Origin: Rhodoligotrophos sp. CJ14
GTDB lineage: Bacteria; Pseudomonadota; Alphaproteobacteria; Rhizobiales; Im1
DNA length: 64,000 nucleotides
NCBI RefSeq assembly: GCF_038811545.1
Contig: NZ_CP133319.1
Location: 682,001 to 746,000 of the forward strand
Direction: 5' to 3'
Part shown: in pieces, positions 57,461 through 64,000 of the stretch
Layout: each line of letters starts with the position of its first letter
Numbering within the stretch: position 1 is the first letter of the stretch
Made by a program: the position numbers and the translations under genes
The notes under the pieces: generated by a model
What the model saw: only the letters and a program-made list of their open reading frames with translations
Databases searched by the model: none
Told to the model about the DNA's origin: nothing

Positions 57461-58594
57461 CTAGTTCTTGACGGTGGTGATCTTGCCGTCGACCACCCGG
57501 ATCAGATAGGTGGTCTGCAGAGCCTGCCCCTTGTCATCGAACCGCATATTGCCGAGCAGCGTATCCCAAGGATGCGCCTTGAGCGCGGCGGCGATCTTGT
57601 CATAGGCACGGGGGTCGCCCGCTTCCTGAATGGCCGCGGCGAGGAGCTCGACCGCCTGCGCACCGAGCGAGCCGATGAAGGCGGGCTCGTTGGAGAACAT
57701 GCTCTTATATTTTTCAACCCATGCCTTCAGCATGGGATTGTCGCTATCGGGCGCAAACAGCGAGGCGGAATAGACGCCCTCCAACGCGGGACCCGACAGC
57801 TCCACCAGCTTGGGGTTCATATTGCCGGCGGACGCGATGATCGTGCCCTTATAGCCGGTCTGCTTGATCTGCCGGTAGATGGTCGCGCCCTGCGAAGTGT
57901 TGATGGCCGACACATAGATCGCATCGGGCTTCAGGCTGCGCAGCTTGGTCAGCGCCGTCGTGAAATCCGTATCACTGCGGTTGTAATACTCGTTGCCGAG
58001 CGTCTTGATCCCGCATTCGCCGAGGAGCTTCTCGTAATTCTGTGCTTCGAGCCGCCCGTAATCATCATTGATGGTGATGAAGGCGATGGTCTTGAGCCCC
58101 ATCTTGTCGCATATGAACTTGGAATAGGTCGCCGAGTTCATCGTCGAGGTGGCATTCAGCCGGAACAGATATTTGTGTCCCTCCTCCGTCACCTTCGGAT
58201 GCTGGGACGAGGTCATCACGGTGATGATCTTATCGCGCGTCTCTTCCTTGAGGCTCAGGGCGACCGCGCTGAACCAGCCGCCAACCAGCACATCCACATT
58301 GTCCTGCTCGATGGCGCGCTTGGCGGCGCTCACCCCTTCCTCAGGCGTTCCCTTGTCGTCGTATTTGACGATCTCGATCTTGCGCCCATCGAGAATACCG
58401 CCTTTGTCATTGATGACGGCGGCCATCGCTTCCATGCCTTCCGCGGCGAGCTGGCCGTCAAAGGCGCCGGCCCCGCTCAACGGCAGCAGCGCGCCGATCC
58501 GCACCGGCGGCTTCTCCTGAGCATGCGCGCCGGCAAACAGGCTGCCGGCCATGAGCACCGCCGTGGCGGCCGTAAAAAATCGACGAGTAAACAT
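57461..58594 (-). CDS. ABC transporter substrate-binding protein (LivK / Peripla_BP_6 family)
   Basis: The 377-residue periplasmic protein has a signal peptide (MFTRRFFTAATAVLMAGSLFAGAHA) and a type I binding fold: PVRIGALLPLSGAGAFDGQLAAEGMEAM, IEIVKYDDKGTPEEGVSAAKRAIEQDNVDVLVGG, and later IYRQIKQTGYKGTIIAS. The start ATG 58594 follows GGGGAGGAATGGC. It fixes the substrate specificity of the LivFGHM transporter. Related binders take amino acids, aromatic acids, amides or short organic acids, so the ligand is open. Confidence 0.92.
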   Translation of the reverse strand: MFTRRFFTAATAVLMAGSLFAGAHAQEKPPVRIGALLPLSGAGAFDGQLAAEGMEAMAAVINDKGGILDGRKIEIVKYDDKGTPEEGVSAAKRAIEQDNVDVLVGGWFSAVALSLKEETRDKIITVMTSSQHPKVTEEGHKYLFRLNATSTMNSATYSKFICDKMGLKTIAFITINDDYGRLEAQNYEKLLGECGIKTLGNEYYNRSDTDFTTALTKLRSLKPDAIYVSAINTSQGATIYRQIKQTGYKGTIIASAGNMNPKLVELSGPALEGVYSASLFAPDSDNPMLKAWVEKYKSMFSNEPAFIGSLGAQAVELLAAAIQEAGDPRAYDKIAAALKAHPWDTLLGNMRFDDKGQALQTTYLIRVVDGKITTVKN

Positions 58595-58632
58595 GCCATT
58601 CCTCCCCAATCGCTTCGTCTCTGCGCTTGCCC

Positions 58633-59493
58633 TCAGCTTGCGCGCAGATATTTGAGCTGCAACTCCTCGACCTGCTTGAAGCCGATGAACTCGATGAAGT
58701 CATTATGATCGGTACGCGGCCGCGGCAGATCCTTGCTGGTTTTGGTCTTGGCGAGCACGCTCAGGTTCTCGCGCAGCGCCTCGGCGGCCGTCATGAGCGG
58801 CACCAAGGCAAAGGTTGCCATGCCTGCAACCTCCTCCACCTCCTCCGGGCTCAAGCCTTCGAGCCAGCCGAGCAGCTGCAAAGACAAGGGCACGCCGACC
58901 GCCTGGCGCATAGCGCGCAGGCCCTCGATCGACTTGAAGCACTTGCTGATCGGCTGGATGACGTCCGCGCCGGCCGCCACATAGGCCTTGCCGCGCTCCA
59001 TCGCCTCCTGCTCGTCCACCACATCGGTGCGCGCGATAATCAGCATGTTGGGATCGCGCCGGGCGGCAACCGCGGCCGAGATCTTGGCCACCGCCTCGTC
59101 CTTCTGGATCACCTCGACGCCGCCCACGCAAATGGGACAGCGCTTGGGCGCCACCTGATCTTCGAGAATGACCGCCGAGACGCCCGCCGCCTCGAACTCG
59201 CGCACGGTGCGCATCACATTGATCGCATTGCCATAGCCCGTGTCGATATCGGCGATGACCGGCACATTGACCACATTGATGACATTGCGGACCACCGTCA
59301 GATTTTCTGACATGGTATAGAGCTCGGCATCCGGCAGGCCGAGATGGGAGGCGGAGACCCCGAAGCCCGAGGTCATGACCGCATCAAACCCCGCCTGCTC
59401 GATGAGCTTGGCTGAGAGCGCGTCGTAAGCCCCCGCCGCCCACACGGTCTTCTGTGCCAGAACGCGATCGCGATACTCGCTGCTTCTCGCCAT
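58633..59493 (-). CDS. Isocitrate lyase / PEP mutase superfamily lyase
   Basis: The 286-residue TIM barrel has GAYDALSAKLIEQAGFDAVMTSGFGVSAS at the N-terminus, the Mg-site ADIDTGYGN (Asp82, Asp84) and the lid segment EDQVAPKRCPICVGG. The lid keeps the catalytic-type Cys119 but has PI where isocitrate, methylisocitrate and related lyases have GH, so substrate recognition probably differs. It lies 5 bp after the aconitase-like small subunit gene. Together they suggest hydration then C-C cleavage of a substituted malate, as in 2,3-dimethylmalate lyase pathways. Oxaloacetase or PEP-phosphonomutase-like chemistry is less likely. Confidence 0.88.
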   Translation of the reverse strand: MARSSEYRDRVLAQKTVWAAGAYDALSAKLIEQAGFDAVMTSGFGVSASHLGLPDAELYTMSENLTVVRNVINVVNVPVIADIDTGYGNAINVMRTVREFEAAGVSAVILEDQVAPKRCPICVGGVEVIQKDEAVAKISAAVAARRDPNMLIIARTDVVDEQEAMERGKAYVAAGADVIQPISKCFKSIEGLRAMRQAVGVPLSLQLLGWLEGLSPEEVEEVAGMATFALVPLMTAAEALRENLSVLAKTKTSKDLPRPRTDHNDFIEFIGFKQVEELQLKYLRAS

Positions 59494-59498
59494 GTCAG

Positions 59499-60026
59499 TT
59501 ATCCCTTGAAATCGCCCTGTCTGGGCGTCGTTTGCTTGAGGTAGGGAACGAGGCCGCCGGCCATGAGCATCTGTTCATCGGCGGCCGAAAGGGGCTCGAA
59601 GGGCAAAGATGTGCCCTTGGTGAGATTGCGCACGAGGCCCGCCTGCCAGTCGACCTCGACCTCGTCCCAGCGCTCGACGAGCTTGAGAATGCCGGGGCAG
59701 CTCACCTGGGGAAAGCCCATGCTGATCTCCCCGCGCCAATATCCGGGCGAGAAGCTTTCAGCGATCACGCCCGCAATGCCGTGATGGCGCATCGCGCGCA
59801 TTGGCGGGTAATGGGGATGCCCATAGCCGAAATTATGGGCCCCGACGAGCAGATCGCCCGGCTTCACCTTGGAAGCGAAATCCGGATCATATGAGCTCAT
59901 GGCGACCGCCGCGAGCTCGTTGATGTCGGTGATCTTGATATTCTTGACGCCGACGATCTGATCGACGTCGAAATCTTCTTCCTCGAAGATAAAGGCGACG
60001 CGCCCATGCAGATTATTGAGCGGCAT
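59499..60026 (-). CDS. Aconitase-family swivel subunit (LeuD-like) with altered active-site loop
   Basis: With ATG 60026 (GAGGCCAGCC before it) the protein has 175 residues, typical of LeuD-like small subunits. VKPGDLLVGAHNFGYGHPHYPPMRAMRHHGIAGVIAESF corresponds to the GxNFGxGSSREHAP block, but the SSREH residues, which act on and bind substrate in aconitases, are replaced by HPHYP (residues 70-74). It should pair with the large subunit encoded 8 bp upstream. Hence the pair is probably not a 3-isopropylmalate dehydratase; dimethylmaleate-type or another hydratase is possible. Confidence 0.85.
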   Translation of the reverse strand: MPLNNLHGRVAFIFEEEDFDVDQIVGVKNIKITDINELAAVAMSSYDPDFASKVKPGDLLVGAHNFGYGHPHYPPMRAMRHHGIAGVIAESFSPGYWRGEISMGFPQVSCPGILKLVERWDEVEVDWQAGLVRNLTKGTSLPFEPLSAADEQMLMAGGLVPYLKQTTPRQGDFKG

Positions 60027-60034
60027 GGCTGGCC

Positions 60035-61291
60035 TCACAGATATTTGCGGGGATCGGCAATCTGCCCCTCGATCGCCGTGGCAGCGACGGTTGCTGCATT
60101 GCAGAGATAGATTTCCGAGTCGGGGCTCCCCATGCGGCCGCGAACATTGAGCGTGCCGGTCGAGACCGCGCGCTGCTTCTCCGTCATGGTGGCGATGCGC
60201 CCGAAGCAGTAATCACAGCTGGGCGAGGAGACAAAGGCTCCCGCCTCCGCAAGGGTCGAGATCAGCCCTTCGCGACCCGCCGCGGCCATGATCTCCTGGC
60301 TCGTCGGGATCACATTGAGCTGGAAGCCCTCCTTCACCTGCCGGCCTTTGAGGATCTGGGCGGCAATCCTGAGATCCTCGAGACGGCCCGAGGCGCAAGA
60401 GCCGAGATAGCCCGCATTGATTTCGAGGCCCAGATAGTCCGAGAGATTGCGGGTGTTCGAGGGGGTCGGTGGAATCACCACCACCGGCTCGAGCCCGGTA
60501 AGATCGATATCGTAGACGGCGGAATAATCCGCATCCGGATCGCTCTGCACCGGCTCGAGTGTCTTGCGCGCCCGCTTCAGCGCATAATCCAGCCGCTCAC
60601 CCTCCGGATTGACGATCGCGGTAATGGCGCCGGTAAACATGGCAAGCCCAGTGATGGTCTGCAGCCCTTCCGTTGACAGCGATGCCAGCGCCGGGCCGCC
60701 GACCTCCAGCACCTGGAAGCGGCAGGAGGCAGGTCCCATCACCCGCACAAGGTGATGGAACACATCGCGCGCCATCACGCCGGGCGTGAGCTTGCCTCTG
60801 AGATTGACCCGCACCGTGTGCGGAACCTTGATCGATACCCGCTCGCGCACGAAGGCTTCGAGCACATTCCGCCGCATGCCGATCGCCAGCGTGCCGAAGG
60901 TGCCGAGCTGGCTGATATGCCCGTCGAAATGCACGACGAAGGCGCCGGGAACCGCATAGCCCACTTCTGCCGCAACTTGGTGACCGATCCCGCGCCGTTC
61001 GAATAGCGGCACGTTGTTCTCCTTGCACCAGGTGCGTGTGCCAATATGCAGCTCCTCCTCTTTGGGGGTCGTCGCCGGCACCATATGGTCGATGAAGATG
61101 GCGAAGCGCTCGGGCTCGGCCACGCGCTCGATGCCGAAATCCTCCTTCATCGTCTTGAAATAGACATCAGTATAGCCAGGGAAATCATAGGCCAGGACGA
61201 AATCCGGCTTGGCCATGAGTTCATCCCCCGCCTTCGCTGAGGGCACCCCTGCCGCACGCGCCAGGATCTTTTCTGTGATGGTGAAGCCCAT
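60035..61291 (-). CDS. Aconitase-family large subunit (LeuC-like hydratase)
   Basis: The 418-residue protein keeps the three [4Fe-4S] cysteines: Cys299 in YLGSCASGRLEDL, and Cys359 and Cys362 in SPSCDYCFGR. Other family blocks are TITEKILARAAG, HFDGHISQLGTFGTLAIG and STGTLNVRGRMGSPDSEIYL. The start ATG 61291 follows AGGAGAGAGTGACG. The true biosynthetic leuC is expected elsewhere; here the context is catabolic (ABC importer, ICL-type lyase, FAD oxidase). The expected reaction is reversible hydration or dehydration of a 2-hydroxy diacid. Confidence 0.9.
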   Translation of the reverse strand: MGFTITEKILARAAGVPSAKAGDELMAKPDFVLAYDFPGYTDVYFKTMKEDFGIERVAEPERFAIFIDHMVPATTPKEEELHIGTRTWCKENNVPLFERRGIGHQVAAEVGYAVPGAFVVHFDGHISQLGTFGTLAIGMRRNVLEAFVRERVSIKVPHTVRVNLRGKLTPGVMARDVFHHLVRVMGPASCRFQVLEVGGPALASLSTEGLQTITGLAMFTGAITAIVNPEGERLDYALKRARKTLEPVQSDPDADYSAVYDIDLTGLEPVVVIPPTPSNTRNLSDYLGLEINAGYLGSCASGRLEDLRIAAQILKGRQVKEGFQLNVIPTSQEIMAAAGREGLISTLAEAGAFVSSPSCDYCFGRIATMTEKQRAVSTGTLNVRGRMGSPDSEIYLCNAATVAATAIEGQIADPRKYL

Positions 61292-61303
61292 CGTCACTCT
61301 CTC

Positions 61304-62902
61304 CTAATGCCGGCCAAGCCCGAGCGAGCCCGGGTTCATGAGGCCGTGCGGGTCGACCGCCTGCTTGACCGCCTCGAGCAGCGACCAGGTCTCGGGCTTG
61401 AGCAGCTCCTTGAAGGGATAGTCCCGCGCGACCTGCCAGCTCACACCGCCCAATCGCGCATAGAGCTCCTGCGTGCCCCGGCGCAGCTCCGCCACCGCGT
61501 CCCGTGCCGCCACATTCGCCGGCCGGTCCCGCCAGGGCCTCACCACGTCATCGCCAAGGCTCTTGGCATGGAGCGGCGTGATCTCGTCCATCCAGTAAAA
61601 GGCAGGCTCGAGGAAGAACTCATTGCCAACCGTCATGGTCATGACGGAATAGACGATGCCGTGCTGCTCCATGAAATCGCGGCGGCTTGCGAAATAGTCG
61701 TCATTCGCCCGCACAACCTCCTGGGCGGTGCTCAACGGGAAGACCGCGTGGATCGGCACCCAGCGCTGCCCATCAAGCCCGAGCATGCCGCGGGTCGGAC
61801 CGAAAGGTTTCGAGCGCATGACCTTAGGGACAGTATTCTCGATCTCGGTGCCATAGCGCTGCCCGATCGCGCGGATCCGGCTCATGGACTCGGCAAGCTC
61901 CTGGGGCGTGCGCGCCTCCAGCACCAAGTGAAGTGTATAATTGTGCGCCTTGAGGAAAGCGGTGCCACCGGCTGCGACGCTGACCGCATCCTTGAGCCCG
62001 CTCAGCATGGATTTGCCGCCCTTGACCACATTGCCGAGGGTCTTCACACCATCCATGAGTTTATTGACGCTCGCCGAATGCTCGGCCTTGGTCCGATCGA
62101 TGCCGAACCCCTCGGAGATGGCGCGGGTGCGAGCCATCTCCACCTGGGCAGCCGCCATCTTTGCGATGCTCTCGAAGCCGAACGAGAGAAAGCCGACTTC
62201 CGCTGGCTTCACATTGAGCCGCAAGGTGGCGGCAAGCTTGACGCCCATGGCGCCATTATCGCCGAGGAACAGGCCGGTGAGATCAGGGCCACCTTCGCGG
62301 GTGAAGGGTTTGGCGCCCTTGCGGCCGCCGGAACCGGTGGTGACGATACGGCCATCGGCGAGCGCCACCGTCACCCCGATCACGCTTTCCGCAACCGTTG
62401 CATTGTTGGTCGATCCGAAGAAGGCGCTGTTCTGTGACAGCGCCCCACCCACCGTCGCGTTGATGCCGGAGAGCGGGCCCCAATAGGCGGTGCGCAAGCC
62501 CGTTCCATCGAGCGCTTCGTTGAGCTTGGCCCAGGTGCAGCCGGCCTCGACGGTCACATACATGTCATCCGCATTGACCTCGATCACCTTGTTCAGCCGC
62601 CGAAGATCGATCACGAGCGAATCCGGACGCGCCGGAAGATAGCCCTTGGTGTAGGACATGCCCCCGCCGCGCGGCACGATCGCAATGCCTGCGGCAATGG
62701 CCCTGCCCACCATCTGCGCCGTCATCTCGGCGCTGTCCGGCAGCAGCACCGCGAGCGGCGGGATACCCGGCTGCCAGAAGATGTCATTGGCGTAATAGGT
62801 GCGGGTTGCATCATCCGCGAGCACCGCATCGGACCCGAAATCCGCAATCAGGCGCTCAACGAGGGGATGGTTTGCGGCGCTGAGATTTTCAGCGAGTGAC
62901 AT
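61304..62902 (-). CDS. FAD-linked oxidase of the VAO/PCMH (GlcD-like) family
   Basis: With ATG 62902 (GAGGGAGGCTTTTGCCT before it) the protein is 532 residues. The FAD domain shows IVPRGGGMSYTKGYLPARPDSLVIDLRRL, VEAGCTWAKLNEAL and GPLSGINATVGGALSQNSAFFGSTNNATV. The cap and C-terminal domain end in LLEAVKQAVDPHGLMNPGSLGLG, typical of this family. It would oxidise a hydroxy-acid or alcohol. It lies between the MBL hydrolase and the hydratase genes in the operon, so it probably acts early in the route. Confidence 0.9.
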   Translation of the reverse strand: MSLAENLSAANHPLVERLIADFGSDAVLADDATRTYYANDIFWQPGIPPLAVLLPDSAEMTAQMVGRAIAAGIAIVPRGGGMSYTKGYLPARPDSLVIDLRRLNKVIEVNADDMYVTVEAGCTWAKLNEALDGTGLRTAYWGPLSGINATVGGALSQNSAFFGSTNNATVAESVIGVTVALADGRIVTTGSGGRKGAKPFTREGGPDLTGLFLGDNGAMGVKLAATLRLNVKPAEVGFLSFGFESIAKMAAAQVEMARTRAISEGFGIDRTKAEHSASVNKLMDGVKTLGNVVKGGKSMLSGLKDAVSVAAGGTAFLKAHNYTLHLVLEARTPQELAESMSRIRAIGQRYGTEIENTVPKVMRSKPFGPTRGMLGLDGQRWVPIHAVFPLSTAQEVVRANDDYFASRRDFMEQHGIVYSVMTMTVGNEFFLEPAFYWMDEITPLHAKSLGDDVVRPWRDRPANVAARDAVAELRRGTQELYARLGGVSWQVARDYPFKELLKPETWSLLEAVKQAVDPHGLMNPGSLGLGRH

Positions 62903-62917
62903 AGGCAAAAGCCTCCC

Positions 62918-63814
62918 TCAATTCGTCCAGGTGATCGGCTCGAAACGGTATCCGCCGCGCGTATTTGCAACGCGTCCCGCATGCGGCGCCCCGAAATGCT
63001 GAGGGAAGATCACGGCATTGGCCTCGGCGGCCAGGCCAAGCAGCGCCTTGCGCGTTGATGGCGCGCGCTCATTGTCCTCGCAGAACCGGGTATTGAGCTC
63101 GGGACAGACGATCTGCATGGGCTGGTGCAGCACGTCGGCGGTGAAGAGGCCCACTGCGCCATCGCACTCAAGGCGAATATTGAGCTGCCCGTCGGTGTGA
63201 CCGGGCGCATGGGTGAACGTCAAAACATCAAGCAGGCGGTCGCCCGGCTCAACCAGATCCACGAGCCCCGCCTCGACCACCGGTCGCACGCTGTCCTCGA
63301 TGACTTCGCCGCCTTCGGGCTGGGCGCGCAGGCTGCGGCCGTCTTTGGTCCAATTGGCGTATTCGCGCGCGCCAAAGACATAGCGGGCCCGCGGGAAGGT
63401 GGGCACCCAGGCGCCATCGACCAGGGCAGTGTTCCAGCCCACATGATCCACGTGCAAGTGCGTGTTGATCACATAGGTCACATCCTCAGGGCGCACGCCT
63501 GCGGCCGCCAGCCGGTCGAGAAACGGCAGATCGAGCATGTGAAAGCGCTGAAAGGCCTTCGCCGAGCGATGCTTGTGATTGCCGCAGCCCGTATCGATCA
63601 GCACCACATCATCGCCGATGCGCAGCAGCCAGCTATGCATGCTGGACATCACCTTGCCCGTCTCGGCGTGGAAGAAGTTCGGGTTGCGCAGCTCGGGGAA
63701 TTCATCGAGCAGCGCCGCGCTGAAGCCTGGAAACAGGAAGGCGGGATCAAATCCCGGGGTCAGCATCTCCTCGATGCGTGCGACCTCCACACCGCCGATC
63801 CGCGTGCTGGCCAC
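62918..63814 (-). CDS. MBL-fold metallo-hydrolase (lactonase-like)
   Basis: The 298-residue metallo-beta-lactamase-fold protein has the dinuclear zinc motif NTHLHVDHVGWN, an early DTGCGNHKH, THAPGHTDGQLNI for a further ligand, and a late IFPQHFGAPHAG. It belongs to the group with AHL lactonase-like and related hydrolases. It is the first gene of the operon and starts about 125 bp from a palindrome in the divergent region. Opening of a lactone or thioester in the same pathway is plausible. Confidence 0.9.
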   Translation of the reverse strand: MASTRIGGVEVARIEEMLTPGFDPAFLFPGFSAALLDEFPELRNPNFFHAETGKVMSSMHSWLLRIGDDVVLIDTGCGNHKHRSAKAFQRFHMLDLPFLDRLAAAGVRPEDVTYVINTHLHVDHVGWNTALVDGAWVPTFPRARYVFGAREYANWTKDGRSLRAQPEGGEVIEDSVRPVVEAGLVDLVEPGDRLLDVLTFTHAPGHTDGQLNIRLECDGAVGLFTADVLHQPMQIVCPELNTRFCEDNERAPSTRKALLGLAAEANAVIFPQHFGAPHAGRVANTRGGYRFEPITWTN

Positions 63815-63937
63815 CTCGTTTCCTCCACATGTTCTTCTTGCCCGCAGACAATCACAGCCCGTAAAGTCGTGTCAACTGACAAAATAGATTTCATATAATG
63901 AAATGGTGAATTGAACAGCCTGGGTTTGCGCCGCTCC

Positions 63938-63953
63938 GGTGTATTGATACACC
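63938..63953. promoter_or_regulatory. Perfect palindrome in divergent promoter region, candidate GntR-type operator
   Basis: GGTGTAT-TG-ATACACC has 7-bp arms and a 2-bp centre. It resembles GT-N-TA / TA-N-AC operators of FadR-type GntR regulators. It lies between the 11-gene operon and a start codon at the right edge. Confidence 0.5.
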
Positions 63954-63994
63954 AGCCGCTTTTGAAACGGATCGACCGATCGCGAGGAGTAACC

Positions 63995-64000
63995 GTGACA
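63995..64000 (+). CDS. Start of a gene leaving the window
   Basis: GTG at 63995 follows CGCGAGGAGTAACC, a strong ribosome site with good spacing. Only two codons are visible. Its divergent position makes a regulator of the neighbouring operon a reasonable guess. Confidence 0.35.

Noticed and set aside
57335-58708. 457-codon plus-strand frame across the substrate-binding protein gene
   Set aside because: Mirror of a well-supported minus-strand gene with signal peptide and binding fold.
59499-61291. Assignment as biosynthetic leuCD
   Set aside because: The operon is catabolic in content and the small subunit lacks the SSREH loop. I therefore gave family names only.

Overview
The window reads as a chromosomal segment of a high-GC alphaproteobacterium, most likely of the order Hyphomicrobiales (Rhizobiales). 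The basis is gene order and protein type: tig-clpP-clpX-lon-hupB-tRNA-Val, glnB-glnA, and a suf cluster that begins with an IscR-like Rrf2 regulator and carries two cysteine desulfurases, sufBCD, sufT and sufA. Gene density is about one per kilobase, with many ATGA-type stop/start overlaps. I saw no prophage, insertion sequence or CRISPR array.

Region 1 (1-7.5 kb) is a carnitine catabolism cluster: a divergent GlxA/CdhR-type AraC regulator (cut by the window edge), a BKACE dehydrocarnitine-cleavage enzyme, a carnitine dehydrogenase fused to a hotdog thioesterase, an SDR dehydrogenase, an acyl-CoA dehydrogenase and an NDP-forming acyl-CoA synthetase. Region 2 (7.7-15.5 kb) holds envelope proteins of unknown function, a 2OG-Fe(II) oxygenase, a coupled cysK-alaX-sseA-GNAT operon, and an SLC13-type permease coupled to a CBS-domain protein. 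Region 3 (15.8-19 kb) has two tandem paralogous small proteins, each with its own related terminator, tRNA-Asp, and an RTX-repeat M10 (serralysin-like) metallopeptidase.

Region 4 (19.2-27.2 kb) is the proteostasis block tRNA-Val, hupB, lon, clpX, clpP, trigger factor and tRNA-Leu. The trigger factor carries a striking histidine-rich tail. Region 5 (27.3-37.4 kb) contains nnr, glnB and glnA (with a sigma-54-like promoter), a DUF1176 protein, a diguanylate cyclase, several small proteins and a DEAD-box helicase. Region 6 (37.4-46.2 kb) is the suf operon with an inserted cupin gene and a divergent alpha/beta hydrolase. Region 7 (46.2-52.4 kb) is mixed: a pair of REP-like palindromes, a second BKACE enzyme, an orphan receiver protein, ilvD, yidB, a GlsB-type protein and idi.

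Region 8 (52.4-63.8 kb) is one tight 11-gene minus-strand operon: MBL-fold hydrolase, FAD-linked oxidase, aconitase-family large and small subunits, ICL/PEP-mutase-family lyase, a complete branched-chain-type ABC transporter and a tandem alpha/beta hydrolase homologue. Divergent to it, a perfect palindrome precedes the start of a gene that leaves the window. The operon looks like a self-contained uptake-and-degradation module for an unidentified organic acid or lactone. Three of its proteins have altered family motifs, and it is my main candidate for undescribed biology. The His-tailed trigger factor and the tandem small-protein pair come next.
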